A stretch of DNA of 64,000 nucleotides from Trichlorobacter thiogenes (GCF_900167465.1 NZ_FUWR01000004.1:1-64000), one strand, 5' to 3'. Counted from the stretch's first letter, positions 25,411 to 35,327 are shown. Translations and numbers: made by a program. The notes: generated by a model from the sequence alone, not told the origin.

Positions 25411-26190
25411 CTATTGGGGTAAATCCAGCACCTGCTGCAGGGCAGCGTCAATGGCGTTTACGTCAACAATGGTGTTGTAACAGGGGCCATGGGGACGCAG
25501 GTTAAGCACGCCGATCACCGGTAGCGGATAGCAATCCTTGATACCGGAGGTCAGGTCTCGCTCGCAGGCCACGGCCAGTACCAGTTTGGGGCGTTTTTCA
25601 ACAATCACCTTGCGGGCCAGGGTGCCGCCGGTGGCCACCGAGATATCAATCCCGTACTTTCTGCCGATTTCCACCAATCCCTTGATGTCGCACCGTCCAC
25701 AGAGCACACATTTGGAAATGTCACCGGTTACTTTGATCTCACAATCAAAAAGCTGAATACAATGGGGCAAAAGGATCAGAATCCGGTCCGGTTTTACCTT
25801 GTACTTCTGTGAGATCACCAGTGAGTTGTTCATGGCGATAAAGGACTGACGGATCCGGTCCTTATCCAGCCCCAACACCCTGCCCACAAATTCAATCATC
25901 GGTAGCAGAAACTTGATTACCACCAGACGCATGAAGCGGGTAAAGAAGATATCCTTACCCAACGCTGTGGTCAGCACCAGCAGGCCGGTACCCAGGATAG
26001 CGACGCCGGACAGGGCCAGTACCACCAGCCCGACAATCCGGGGCAGATCAGGGTGGATGTTCGCCAGGCCACGGCTGGGAACCCACCAGGCCAGAAAAAT
26101 CAGTACCACCAGAACTATGCAGGTCAGCCCCATCAGGGCGATAAAGAGTCGTTTGCGGGGGGCTGCGGTCTGTTCCTGAACATCACTCAT
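25411..26190 (-). CDS. DUF116 domain membrane protein
   Basis: A 259-residue protein with two N-terminal membrane helices (about 17-37 and 50-75) and a cytoplasmic DUF116 domain. Conserved points include LLPHCIQ, the cysteine cluster CVLCGRC that may bind metal, VACERDLTSG and NLRPHGPC. The biochemical role of DUF116 is unknown. It is the last gene of an overlapping def-fmt-DUF116 operon, an arrangement I recall from Geobacter-like and clostridial genomes, suggesting a link to translation start or co-regulation only. Confidence 0.8.
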   Translation of the reverse strand: MSDVQEQTAAPRKRLFIALMGLTCIVLVVLIFLAWWVPSRGLANIHPDLPRIVGLVVLALSGVAILGTGLLVLTTALGKDIFFTRFMRLVVIKFLLPMIEFVGRVLGLDKDRIRQSFIAMNNSLVISQKYKVKPDRILILLPHCIQLFDCEIKVTGDISKCVLCGRCDIKGLVEIGRKYGIDISVATGGTLARKVIVEKRPKLVLAVACERDLTSGIKDCYPLPVIGVLNLRPHGPCYNTIVDVNAIDAALQQVLDLPQ

Positions 26191-27137
26191 GCAGATACCT
26201 CATGTGGCGTTAGCAATGTGCCAAGCGCCAGGGGATGGCCAGCCAGAAAGCTGGCAGCATCCATTTTCTTACTGCCAGCGGCCTGTAGCTCTTGAATAGC
26301 CAGAGAACCTTGACCACAGGCGACTTCAATACCGTTTTTCCCGGTGGCGATGATGGTTCCGGGCAGACCGGAGCCATGGCAGAGGGTGGTGCGGTACAGC
26401 TTTAGCGGGGCACCTTCAAGGAAGGTGACAGCCCCTGGCCAGATTGAGAGGCCGCGGATCTGGTTGTGCAGCTCGGTTGCAGGACGCTGCCAGTTGATCA
26501 GGCCATGTTCTTTTTTTAGCAGCGGGGCATAACAGCTCAGGCTGTCATCCTGGGGTTGGGCGGTGATTGTTCCCGCCTTCAAACCATCCAGGGTCTCTCC
26601 TAGCAGCTCTGCTCCCAGTTGCGACATCCGGTCATGCAGTGCCTGAATCCCTTCATCCTGCCCGATTGGCGTTGCCTTCTTCAGCAGCATCGGGCCGGTG
26701 TCCAGTCCCACATCCATCAGCATAGTGGTGACGCCGGTCTCGGTCTCGCCATTGACAATGCACCAGTTGAGCGGTGCAGCACCACGGTAACGGGGCAGCA
26801 GCGAGGCGTGGACATTGACGCAACCCTGTGGCGGGATCTCCAGCAGCGCCTTGGGCAGGATCTGACCAAAGGCTACCACCACGATCAGGTCGGGCTGCAG
26901 CTCACGAATCTGTTCGATCACCTCTGGTGCCCGCACCTTGGGTGGTTGATAGACCGGGATGGCGTGCTTCAGTGCCAGCTCTTTCACCGGTGGTGGTTGC
27001 AGTTTCTGGCCGCGGCCCTTGGGACGATCAGGCTGGGTAAAGACGGCTACCACGTTTTCATTACGATCAAGCAGGGTCTGCAGGGTGGGGCAGGCAAACT
27101 CCGGCGTACCCATAAAGATGATCCGCCAGCCGGTCAT
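26187..27137 (-). CDS. fmt: methionyl-tRNA formyltransferase
   Basis: The 316-residue enzyme formylates initiator Met-tRNA in the cytoplasm. It has the N-terminal FMGTPEFACPTLQ, VVAFGQILPKALLEIP, the catalytic NVHASLLPRYRGAAPLNW with its Asn-His-Ser cluster, and MDVGLDTGPML, all Fmt hallmarks. The C-terminal OB-like domain includes NQIRGLSIWPGA. It overlaps both def upstream and DUF116 downstream by four bases. Confidence 0.97.
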   Translation of the reverse strand: MTGWRIIFMGTPEFACPTLQTLLDRNENVVAVFTQPDRPKGRGQKLQPPPVKELALKHAIPVYQPPKVRAPEVIEQIRELQPDLIVVVAFGQILPKALLEIPPQGCVNVHASLLPRYRGAAPLNWCIVNGETETGVTTMLMDVGLDTGPMLLKKATPIGQDEGIQALHDRMSQLGAELLGETLDGLKAGTITAQPQDDSLSCYAPLLKKEHGLINWQRPATELHNQIRGLSIWPGAVTFLEGAPLKLYRTTLCHGSGLPGTIIATGKNGIEVACGQGSLAIQELQAAGSKKMDAASFLAGHPLALGTLLTPHEVSA

Positions 27138-27634
27138 GGGGCGCTCCGTTTTTTGCTCTTTTTGACAAACAGGTCGCGCTTTAGCGGCGAGAGCCGATCC
27201 ACAAACAGGATCCCATCCAGATGGTCGATCTCATGCTGAAAGGCAACGGCCAGCAGGTCATTGGCATGCCAGATCCGCTCATGTCCCTCAAGGGTAAGCC
27301 CTTTTACCACCACCTGCTCATGGCGTTTGACGTTGGCGGAAAAGTCTGGAACCGAGAGGCAGCCTTCTTCTTCGAAGGTCTCCCCTTCGCCATGGATAAC
27401 CACCGGGTTAATCACGGTGATCAGTTGCGGCGCATCATGTTTGGCAGCAACATCAATGACGATTACCCGTTGCAGGACCCCGATCTGCGGAGCTGCAAGG
27501 CCGACGCCAGGGGCATCATACATGGTTTCAGCCATGTCTTTGGCAAGCTGGATGATCTCATCGGTTATAATGGTGACCGGTGCTGATTTTTGCTTGAGAA
27601 GCGGGTCAGGAAAAGTGAGAATGGGACGAATCAT
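27134..27634 (-). CDS. def: peptide deformylase
   Basis: The 166-residue metalloenzyme removes the N-formyl group from new proteins. The three signature motifs are GVGLAAPQIGV, EEGCLSVPD with the metal cysteine, and HEIDHLDGILF with the two histidines and catalytic Glu. It has normal bacterial length with a basic Lys/Arg tail. It opens the def-fmt-DUF116 operon; its ribosome site is weak. Confidence 0.97.
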   Translation of the reverse strand: MIRPILTFPDPLLKQKSAPVTIITDEIIQLAKDMAETMYDAPGVGLAAPQIGVLQRVIVIDVAAKHDAPQLITVINPVVIHGEGETFEEEGCLSVPDFSANVKRHEQVVVKGLTLEGHERIWHANDLLAVAFQHEIDHLDGILFVDRLSPLKRDLFVKKSKKRSAP

Positions 27635-27726
27635 GGTCTGCGTACTCGTAGTCTGGTAAGATGTTTAACGATACTTTATATCAATTTCTGAGCAACAAAA
27701 TCAACTATGTTGCGCGGGGTGAATAA

Positions 27727-27942
27727 ATGACAGAGCCGATACAGGGAGTTGTAAAGACAGATGGGGTTGAACGTCGACGCAGTGCAACGCAGGAGCGTTT
27801 GCGGCGACTTTACGGCGATATGGCCCATAATCGCGATGAAGCTGAAGAGGACGATAGCGTGGATATCTCTGATGAGGCACGTAAGCGAGCAGACGGGACC
27901 TACCGCAAGTCGATTTTGGAGCATATTGAAGATGATGAGTAG
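27727..27942 (+). CDS. small charged hypothetical protein (71 aa)
   Basis: The 71-residue protein is highly charged: a basic VERRRSATQERLRRLYGDM stretch, then acidic DEAEEDDSVDISDEARKRAD. It is likely helical, with no signal peptide or membrane segment. The VDISDEAR phrase resembles short sequences in FlgM-like and flagellar proteins but is not enough for a call. GGGGTG precedes the ATG. It is divergent from def and converges with the HDOD gene nine bases away. The function is not recognised. Confidence 0.55.
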   Translation: MTEPIQGVVKTDGVERRRSATQERLRRLYGDMAHNRDEAEEDDSVDISDEARKRADGTYRKSILEHIEDDE

Positions 27943-27951
27943 TATCCGCCG

Positions 27952-28800
27952 CTAGCTGAAGAATGATTGGTCCTTGGTGTAGGCCTCGATAAACCGCTCC
28001 AGCAGGGCTGTTGTCCGTTCTTCACTTAAACCAAGCTGTGTTGCCGGCAGGCTTGCTGCGACATCCAGCTCTTCCTCTGCGGCCAGGGTGCCAACCCCGT
28101 AGCGGTGGCAGAACAGGTTTGAAAGGCTGACCACATTGGTAAGATTGGAAAGGTAGGGGTCCGCATCCTCACCCAGATCCAGGCTGTGATGGGCCTGGAC
28201 CGCCTTGATCAGGTGTTCGGGGAAATTCCACTTTTTAATAACCAGTGCTCCGGCATCTTCATGGGTGTAGTGGAACAGCATCTGCTCTGCCTGAGCAAAC
28301 GACATCCCTTCATTATAACAAAGCTGCATTACTTCCTGAAATTTGTCTTTGTCCAGAAAGTTCATGATCTGTTTGCCGATATCGTGGAACAGTCCCCCCA
28401 GAAATGCTTCGTCCGGATTGATCTGGCGTAGTTCCAGTGCAATCAGGCGGGCTGCCAGGCCGGCGCCAAACGAGTGTTCCCAAAGCAGTTTTTCAGTGAG
28501 ACCATAGGGATGATAGACCTGTTTGACCGATGCGGCTACGACCACACTTTTCAGGGTAACAAAGCCAAGCATCATAATGGCATGGGGCAGGGTCTGGATC
28601 TGGCGTTGGGCACCGTAAAATGAGGAGTTGGAGATTTTCAGCACCCTGGCGGCAACTGCCGGGTCAGAGGCAACTACTCGGGCCAGGTCATCAGCAGTGG
28701 AGTTCTCATCATCCATCAGTTGCATTACTTTGGTGGCAACCACCGGAATGGTCGGCAGGTCGCCAGCCGTCATGATGATCTGCTCCAGGTCTTTACTCAT
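27952..28800 (-). CDS. HDOD domain signalling protein
   Basis: Start taken at ATG 28800, which follows AGGGGAAAC; an upstream in-frame ATG at 28851 lacks one. The 282-residue protein is a single HDOD domain: LPTIPVVATKVMQLM, VASDPAVAARVLKISNSSFYG, LPHAIMMLGF and GGLFHDIGKQIMN. HDOD proteins are divergent relatives of HD-GYP domains, usually without phosphodiesterase activity, that act in signalling. No receiver or GGDEF domain is attached. Its partner is unknown. Confidence 0.88.
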   Translation of the reverse strand: MSKDLEQIIMTAGDLPTIPVVATKVMQLMDDENSTADDLARVVASDPAVAARVLKISNSSFYGAQRQIQTLPHAIMMLGFVTLKSVVVAASVKQVYHPYGLTEKLLWEHSFGAGLAARLIALELRQINPDEAFLGGLFHDIGKQIMNFLDKDKFQEVMQLCYNEGMSFAQAEQMLFHYTHEDAGALVIKKWNFPEHLIKAVQAHHSLDLGEDADPYLSNLTNVVSLSNLFCHRYGVGTLAAEEELDVAASLPATQLGLSEERTTALLERFIEAYTKDQSFFS

Positions 28801-28965
28801 GCTGTTTCCCCTGTAGTTCTGTGTACAACGGTTGCATATCAAGTGCGTCATACTATTCCATAAAACTGTAAAGAATCAAGCAGTTCGGCAGAATTATTTG
28901 AAGTTTTACGGTTTTGTCTGTATACTCCCCCTCAATCTTGCTGCCAAACAAAAGGAAAATTAACT

Positions 28966-30867
28966 ATGTATAGAAAAAGGACGACAGTTTTGCCGCTCCT
29001 TGCCGGAGCTTTTTTTCTGTTGACCGGCTTTAGCTGGAATTTTGGGGGAGACAAGTGCAGGGATGCCCTTGAGCTGGCTAACAAGCTCCCTGCCATCAGT
29101 GATGATGCCACCAGAACCAGGGAGGAAGCCCAGATTCTGGCGAACTGCCCTGATGGCGCTGCTGCCCAGTTTGTGCAGGGACTTCAGGCGGAGCGGGTCG
29201 GAAACATTGATGGTGCCATTGCCGCCTATCGGCGTGGATTGCAAAAGGAACCGGGGTTTGCCGCAGCCTCTGGTAACCTGGGGATACTCTACCTGCAAAA
29301 GGGGCTGCAGGATGACGCGGCCGTTGCCTTGACCAAGGGGCTGTCCGGTCAACCAGTGCCGGCCTATCATAAGGCCCTGGCCAAGATTATGACGGATAAG
29401 AAATTTTATGCACTTGCCCTGTATCACTATGGCGAGGCAGGAAGCAAACAACCGTCCGATGCTGGTGTGCTGGCTGGCCAGGCTGAGGTCTACGCTGCCC
29501 AGGGACAGACCGATCGGGCTATCGATGAGTTTCGGCGTGCGCTATTGCTGGATCCTTCCCACGAACAGGCAACGCTCTCTCTGGCTGGTATTTACCTGCA
29601 GCAGAATCAGCAGGATACCGCACTGGATCTGCTGAAAAAGGCTTCAACCGCAAATCCTCGCAGCAGCCGCCTGCACCTGATGCTTGCTGATATTTATGAC
29701 AAGAAGGGTGATGCCAAACAGGCCGATTACGAGCGGCTGTTGGGGGGCAAAAAGGGGACGGCCGTGGTTGAGGAGCAACCCGCAAAGCCGGAAGGTTTTG
29801 CGTTAGGTGATCAGTTGGCTGCCAAAGGGGAGGTTGATAAGGCTGCCGATGCCTATCGAGCTGTGCTTCAGCAGCAGCCTGATGCAATTGAGCCCCATGA
29901 AAAACTGGGCAACCTGTATTTCCGTGCAGGTCGTGAAGCTGATGCAATCATTGCCTACCGCGAGGCGGTTCATCTCGGTTCTTCCAATGCTGAAGTGTAT
30001 TATAATCTTGGCCAGCTCTATGAAAAACGTAACCAGTTGGATGAAGCGGTGGTTTCCTACAAGCGGGCCATTGAAAAGAAGCCGACTTTCGCCGAGGCGC
30101 GCCTGAAGCTGGCTGATATTCGTCTGGGACGTGGCAACACCCAGGAAGCGGTTGAGCAGTATGTTGAGTTTTTGAAGCTGAAGCCTGAAAGTGCTGATAT
30201 CCACCTGAAACTTGCCAGGATATTTGTAAAAAACAAGAACCTGAGTCTTGCCGAGGAATCTTACAAGGCGGTATTGAAGCTTGCTCCTGATAATGTCGAG
30301 GCGAACCGGGAACTTGCTGCTGTCTATCGTGCCAAAGGTGCTACCGACAAAGCGGTAGAACATTACACTGCGGCGCTTGAGCTGCAGGAAGATGACAGTG
30401 AGAGCCGTAATGCTCTGGTGGCCATCTATGTCAAAGATAAAAAGTATGATGAGCTGGTCGAACTGCTGCAGGAGGCGGTGGAGCTGGCTCCTGACGATGC
30501 CAATAATCATTACAAGCTTGGCCTGATTTACGATTTCAAGAAAGAATATGATAACGCCATTGCCAGTTATAAGAAGGCGGCTGAGTTAAAGCCGGACCAT
30601 GCCCGTGCCCTGCATGCCCTTGGTCGGGTCTATATGAAAACCGGTCGCCTTTCAGAGGCTCGTGAGGCACTTGAAGCGGCTAAAAAAGCGGATCCGAACA
30701 TGGAAGAGACCTCGGTTCTGCTGAATAATATTCGGGACGAATTCAACCCGGCCCCCCGCAAGGCTGGCAAGTCGAAAAAGGGGACGAAAAGTAAAAGCAA
30801 GAAAAGCAAGAAAAGTAGTGCAAAGTCCAGCAAGGCAAAGACACCAGCCAAGAAAAAGTCTCACTAA
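28966..30867 (+). CDS. exported TPR-repeat protein with lysine-rich tail
   Basis: A 633-residue protein with an N-terminal signal sequence (LLAGAFFLLTGFSW). At least ten tetratricopeptide-like repeats follow between about residues 70 and 590, for example AEVYYNLGQLYEKRNQLDEA and ALHALGRVYMKTGRLSEARE. The last 35 residues are almost only Lys, Ser and Ala (KSKKSSAKSSKAK). TPR arrays are protein-binding scaffolds, and a periplasmic or envelope assembly role is likely. The basic tail could bind nucleic acid or acidic polymer. A strong terminator follows at once, so it is monocistronic. Confidence 0.8.
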   Translation: MYRKRTTVLPLLAGAFFLLTGFSWNFGGDKCRDALELANKLPAISDDATRTREEAQILANCPDGAAAQFVQGLQAERVGNIDGAIAAYRRGLQKEPGFAAASGNLGILYLQKGLQDDAAVALTKGLSGQPVPAYHKALAKIMTDKKFYALALYHYGEAGSKQPSDAGVLAGQAEVYAAQGQTDRAIDEFRRALLLDPSHEQATLSLAGIYLQQNQQDTALDLLKKASTANPRSSRLHLMLADIYDKKGDAKQADYERLLGGKKGTAVVEEQPAKPEGFALGDQLAAKGEVDKAADAYRAVLQQQPDAIEPHEKLGNLYFRAGREADAIIAYREAVHLGSSNAEVYYNLGQLYEKRNQLDEAVVSYKRAIEKKPTFAEARLKLADIRLGRGNTQEAVEQYVEFLKLKPESADIHLKLARIFVKNKNLSLAEESYKAVLKLAPDNVEANRELAAVYRAKGATDKAVEHYTAALELQEDDSESRNALVAIYVKDKKYDELVELLQEAVELAPDDANNHYKLGLIYDFKKEYDNAIASYKKAAELKPDHARALHALGRVYMKTGRLSEAREALEAAKKADPNMEETSVLLNNIRDEFNPAPRKAGKSKKGTKSKSKKSKKSSAKSSKAKTPAKKKSH

Positions 30868-30876
30868 CAGACCGTC

Positions 30877-30906
30877 GGCGGCCAGTACCTTCTGGCCGCC
30901 TTTTTT
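30877..30906 (+). terminator. intrinsic terminator of the TPR gene
   Basis: A perfect nine-base stem, GGCGGCCAG (30877-30885) and CTGGCCGCC (30892-30900), with loop TACCTT is followed by six T. It lies ten bases after the stop codon. It separates the TPR gene from the amylase-like gene. Confidence 0.92.
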
Positions 30907-30948
30907 AGCAGCTGGCAGTACCTACCCATACAGACTCGAGCCGTGACC

Positions 30949-33900
30949 ATGCCTTCATTATCACTGCCGGAATATTTCCCCTTTACGATTCAACTGACTG
31001 TCCATGCCCAGGAACAGTTTGGTGCCGAGGCTTTGCTTTCCCACCATGGTGCCGGCTACCCTCCTATTCTGTTCTACCGCCGTCTGGCTGCAGGTATGGC
31101 CCGGGCAGGTGGTGTGCCTGACGTAACAACCGCTGCACAACTCAATCTGTATGCCTCGCTTTTGCGTATCTACCGCCATCTGGTGGATGAGGTGGGCAAG
31201 GGGGAACAGCGGAGTCTGCTGGCTGATGCTTTACAGCAGGCTGGGCTGGACCCTGCAGGCACGCAGGTCAGACAGACCTGTGCTGCTTTTGTGGATCTGT
31301 TTCCGGCCGGTTGTGATCTGGCCTCACTGGGAGGGGACCAGCGCGAGTATCTGCTGCTGCGTGAGCTGCTGCTGCTTAATCTGGCTGCCCATAACCGGGC
31401 AGTTGATCCGTTCCGTGTGCTTTTGGATGACCGGCAACTGGCAGACGCTGCACCATACCGTCAGGTGGTGGCCGGGATTGAACGGGTGCTTGCCAAAGGT
31501 CCTGTACTGCCTGGTCTCGGGATGACGCTGGTTGAGGCGTTACATGCGCCGCTTGCCGCTGCTCCGGATTCCCTGGCAGGGCAGTTAGGTTATATTCGGG
31601 AGCAGTGGGCTGAGGCTTTGCCGCCGGAGTTGCTGGAGGAGGTGTTGACCGCTTTTGATATCCTGGATGAGGAACAGCGACAATGGTCTGATGGCGGTAG
31701 CGGTCCTGCTGAAGTACTCCATTTTGGCCTGCCGGGTATTGCTGGTGCAGATGTCGCTTCCGGTGGTGTTTCTGGAAGTATCTACCATGGCGCCGGTCAC
31801 CATGCCGGTTATGATCAGCCGGAGTACGAGGCCTTTTCTGCCGATGCCGACTGGATGTCCAACGTGGTGATGATGGCCAAGATGACCCATGTCTGGCTGG
31901 ATCAGCTCTCCAGGACCTACGCCCGTCCCGTTACCCGCCTGGATCAGGTGCCGGATGCCGAACTTGACCGTCTGGCGGCCTGGGGCTTTACCGGTCTCTG
32001 GCTGATCGGCCTCTGGGAGCGCTCGTCCGCCTCACAACGGATCAAGCAGTTATGCGGCAATCCAGAGGCCCATGCTTCGGCCTACTCGCTGTATGATTAT
32101 ACCATCGCAGCTGACCTGGGCGGTGAGCCTGCCTTTCTGAATCTGAAACAGCGGGCCTGGCAGCGTGGTATTCGCCTTGCCAGCGACATGGTCCCCAATC
32201 ATACCGGCCTCTTTTCCCGCTGGGTGCTGGAACATCCTGACTGGTTTGTTCAGACTGACTATGCCCCGTTTCCCACCTACCAGTTTAACGGCGAAGATCT
32301 TTCCCCCGACCCGTCTGTCACACTTCAGGTGGAGGATGGTTACTGGAACAAACAGGATGCGGCGGTTGTCTTCAGGATGATTGATCGCCGGGATGGTCGT
32401 ACCCGCTACATCTACCATGGTAATGACGGCACCAGTATCCCCTGGAACGACACGGCCCAGCTGAACTACCTGATCCCACAGGTGCGTGAGACGGTGATTC
32501 AGACTATCCTGCATGTGGCCCGGCTGACCCCGATCATCCGTTTTGATGCGGCCATGACCCTGGCCAAGAAGCATTACCAGCGGCTCTGGTACCCGCAACG
32601 GGGGTTGGGGGGCGGTATCCCTTCCCGCGCTGAACATGCCATGGGGCGGGATGAGTTTGATGCGGTCTTTCCGGTGGAGTTCTGGCGTGAAGTGGTGGAC
32701 CGGATGGCGCAGGAGGCGCCGGATACCTTGCTGCTGGCCGAGGCGTTCTGGATGATGGAAGGCTACTTTGTTCGTACCCTGGGGATGCACCGGGTCTACA
32801 ATTCTGCCTTCATGAACATGCTCAAGCAGGAAGAGAACGCCAAGTACCGTCAGACGGTCAAGAACGTGCTGGAATTCAATCCAGAGATCCTGAAGCGGTT
32901 TGTCAACTTCATGAACAACCCGGATGAGAAAACGGCGGTGGAGCAGTTTGGTGCCCAGGGCAAATATTTTGGGGCCTGCGTGCTGCTTTCCACCATGCCG
33001 GGTCTGCCGATGTTTGGACACGGCCAAATTGAGGGATTCCATGAAAAGTACGGCATGGAGTACCGTAAGGCCTATTGGAATGAGTCGGTTGACCAGGGCT
33101 TGGTACGGGGGCATGAACTCTGGATCTTCCCGCTTCTGAAGCGGCGCAAGCTCTTTTCCGGTTCAGAAAACTTTGCCCTGTATGATTTTTACTGCCATGA
33201 CGGTAGTGTGGATGAAAACGTCTTTGCCTACAGTAACCGCTTGGGTGAACAGCGTGCGTTGGTGCTGTACAACAACCGCTATGGTGCAACCTCTGGCTGG
33301 ATCAGGATGGCCACGCCGGTTGCGGTAAAGGGGAGCGGCGATACAACGGAATTCTACACCGGCTCCCTGGGGCAGGCCTTGGCAGTGCCTGATGATTCCC
33401 GCTGTTTTCTGGCGTTCCGTGAAATTTCCACCCAGCATGAATATCTGCGCAACGCTGCTGAGATCTGCCAGCGTGGGATGTACGCAGAACTTTCAGAGTA
33501 TGAGTTTCATGTCTTCCTTGATTTCAGGATACTTGAAGATACGCCGGACGGTGAGTGGGCTGCGCTGTGTGGGCATCTGGCAGGCAGGGGCGTTGCATCC
33601 CTTGAGGATGAGCGGATTCAGTTGCTCAACCAGCCGTTGATTGGTGCCTTTGGCGAGTGTCTGCAGACACTGCAGCAGCCCCGCCTGCTGGAGACGGCGT
33701 TACAGAACTACTGTGCAGAGCTGCCACCGGTTGCCGCCTCTGAAATAGACCGGCAGGCTCTGCTGGTCAGTCTGGTCGCGGCGCACCAGCCGGATGTTAC
33801 TGCCAAGACCTTACGACGGTTGCGTAAGAGCGGCGTTTCCAGAAAGATGTTGTCCCTTGATCAGAAGAACCGTCGCCAGGCACTGGCCATCCTGCTGACC

Positions 33901-34341
33901 CGCCTACTGGCGCTGCCGTTATGTGATGATGCCTTGCAGTGCTATGGCCTGTGTCGCCCTCTGGCTGGCTTTGTTTCTGGCGAAGGGGGACAGGATCATC
34001 AGTCCGAGCTCTGGATCAGCCAACTGACCAGTGCGGTTGGGCTGGGTTGCGGGATCTGGTTAACAGAGGCTGCTACAGACCGGCTGGCTCAGTTGTTTGA
34101 CAACCAACAGATCAGCTCGTTCCTGCTGGTCCATGATGATGGTGGTACGCTCTGGTTTAACAAGGAACGGTTTGATGAACTGCTTGTCTGGTTGGCGCTG
34201 CAGGTCTCTTTTGAATCTGCACAGGATGAACAGGTACACCTGGTGCCGGTGATGGAGCTTACCGCACTGGCTGCAGCTGCAGGGTATCGTGTCAGGACGT
34301 TCTTGAAGCTGGCAGCGGGGCTGCAGGAAGGGGAGGTGTGA
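30949..34341 (+). CDS. large GH13 alpha-amylase-family protein
   Basis: About 1130 residues. A helical region of about 330 residues precedes a GH13 barrel with YTIAADLGG, SDMVPNHTG, nucleophile Asp about 533 in IIRFDAAMTLAKK, acid Glu about 598 in LLLAEAFWMMEG and a late PGLPMFGHGQIEGF. About 280 C-terminal residues match nothing I know. No signal peptide is seen, so it probably acts on a glycogen-like alpha-glucan in the cytoplasm. GTG 30943 or ATG 30949 may be the start; neither has a clear ribosome site. The length is about twice a normal amylase. It overlaps the downstream membrane-protein gene by one base. Confidence 0.8.
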   Translation: MPSLSLPEYFPFTIQLTVHAQEQFGAEALLSHHGAGYPPILFYRRLAAGMARAGGVPDVTTAAQLNLYASLLRIYRHLVDEVGKGEQRSLLADALQQAGLDPAGTQVRQTCAAFVDLFPAGCDLASLGGDQREYLLLRELLLLNLAAHNRAVDPFRVLLDDRQLADAAPYRQVVAGIERVLAKGPVLPGLGMTLVEALHAPLAAAPDSLAGQLGYIREQWAEALPPELLEEVLTAFDILDEEQRQWSDGGSGPAEVLHFGLPGIAGADVASGGVSGSIYHGAGHHAGYDQPEYEAFSADADWMSNVVMMAKMTHVWLDQLSRTYARPVTRLDQVPDAELDRLAAWGFTGLWLIGLWERSSASQRIKQLCGNPEAHASAYSLYDYTIAADLGGEPAFLNLKQRAWQRGIRLASDMVPNHTGLFSRWVLEHPDWFVQTDYAPFPTYQFNGEDLSPDPSVTLQVEDGYWNKQDAAVVFRMIDRRDGRTRYIYHGNDGTSIPWNDTAQLNYLIPQVRETVIQTILHVARLTPIIRFDAAMTLAKKHYQRLWYPQRGLGGGIPSRAEHAMGRDEFDAVFPVEFWREVVDRMAQEAPDTLLLAEAFWMMEGYFVRTLGMHRVYNSAFMNMLKQEENAKYRQTVKNVLEFNPEILKRFVNFMNNPDEKTAVEQFGAQGKYFGACVLLSTMPGLPMFGHGQIEGFHEKYGMEYRKAYWNESVDQGLVRGHELWIFPLLKRRKLFSGSENFALYDFYCHDGSVDENVFAYSNRLGEQRALVLYNNRYGATSGWIRMATPVAVKGSGDTTEFYTGSLGQALAVPDDSRCFLAFREISTQHEYLRNAAEICQRGMYAELSEYEFHVFLDFRILEDTPDGEWAALCGHLAGRGVASLEDERIQLLNQPLIGAFGECLQTLQQPRLLETALQNYCAELPPVAASEIDRQALLVSLVAAHQPDVTAKTLRRLRKSGVSRKMLSLDQKNRRQALAILLTRLLALPLCDDALQCYGLCRPLAGFVSGEGGQDHQSELWISQLTSAVGLGCGIWLTEAATDRLAQLFDNQQISSFLLVHDDGGTLWFNKERFDELLVWLALQVSFESAQDEQVHLVPVMELTALAAAAGYRVRTFLKLAAGLQEGEV

Positions 34342-35324
34342 TGCGACAACGGTTCTTGCTGCTGTTTTGTGTTGTGCTGCTGGCTTGTGGTGGTATGCCC
34401 GCCTATGCCGATGAGCCTGCCAAATCCCTGCAGACACCGGCCTCTGAGCGGACTCTCAAGGAGTACCTCTTTGGGAGTAAAGAACTTGGTTGGGCTGATC
34501 TTGACTGGGAAACGGACCTTTACTACTCAAACGTTTCACTTAACATCCCGCTGGATGGTTCGCCTATCCCCACGGCGACAGATCAGGGTGAGTTTGAGAT
34601 TTACAGTAGATTATGGCTTAATTCCCTTGTCCCCCGCTTTATGCTGGTTGAAGCATCGGTCATGCCACTGCCACTGGCAGGAGTCGCCCTGAAGGAGTAT
34701 GCCAAGGATTTCTACGGCATTGCCGACATCGGTCGTAACCAGAATGTGATCCAGTGGTTGACTGCCGGCTTTGAGGAACCCTATGCGTTCTCTGTTTTTT
34801 TCGGAGACATGGTTAAATTCAACAAGCCGGGTGAAGAGCGGCTTTCATCCAACAAGGGCTATATGGGCTACCTTTTCAGTTACTCAAATCAGCATATACA
34901 GAATAATGTGCTGATTCCTGATCACTCCCTTGAGGCGGAGTGGAAGATGAAGGGGGAGCGCAGCTTTAAGGATGAGAAACTTTCCTGGAGTTTTCGGCTG
35001 GGGGCCAAGGTGCATGAAAATCCTAATATCGCCAATACCCTCTATGTCGGATTCCGGCGGAGTAACCTGGATTTCAGGGTGAATCCGTTTGAGTTTCTGC
35101 GTAACAGCAGTTTTGATGTCCGTTGGGATATCGGGGCCAAGCATGGCGATTTACTGCGTCAGGAGTATGTCCTGGGTAAGAAGTTTCCGATCAAATCCTG
35201 GGGGGTTGCCCTCAAACTTGATGTCGGTGTGATATGGGAAGACCCCTCCCGTTACAGCGGCAGCCTGCGTGATACCAGTGCCTCCAACTTTACGCTGGTG
35301 CTGCGTCCCAATATCCAGTTTTAA
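34341..35324 (+). CDS. predicted outer-membrane or periplasmic protein, unknown
   Basis: ATG 34341 is chosen because GGGAGG precedes it; it overlaps the amylase-like stop (TGATG). The 327-residue protein has a signal peptide (LLLFCVVLLACGGMPAYA) and then alternating beta-type segments with many aromatic residues, ending NFTLVLRPNIQF. A terminal Phe is typical of beta-barrel outer-membrane proteins. I do not recognise the family. Coupling to the amylase-like gene suggests co-expression, not necessarily a shared pathway. mnmA begins three bases after its stop. Confidence 0.6.
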   Translation: MRQRFLLLFCVVLLACGGMPAYADEPAKSLQTPASERTLKEYLFGSKELGWADLDWETDLYYSNVSLNIPLDGSPIPTATDQGEFEIYSRLWLNSLVPRFMLVEASVMPLPLAGVALKEYAKDFYGIADIGRNQNVIQWLTAGFEEPYAFSVFFGDMVKFNKPGEERLSSNKGYMGYLFSYSNQHIQNNVLIPDHSLEAEWKMKGERSFKDEKLSWSFRLGAKVHENPNIANTLYVGFRRSNLDFRVNPFEFLRNSSFDVRWDIGAKHGDLLRQEYVLGKKFPIKSWGVALKLDVGVIWEDPSRYSGSLRDTSASNFTLVLRPNIQF

Positions 35325-35327
35325 CCA

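Noticed and set aside
32050-33114. 354-codon open frame antisense to the amylase-like gene
   Set aside because: Fully opposite the GH13 catalytic region, whose motifs prove the plus strand codes; no ribosome site or domain on the minus strand.
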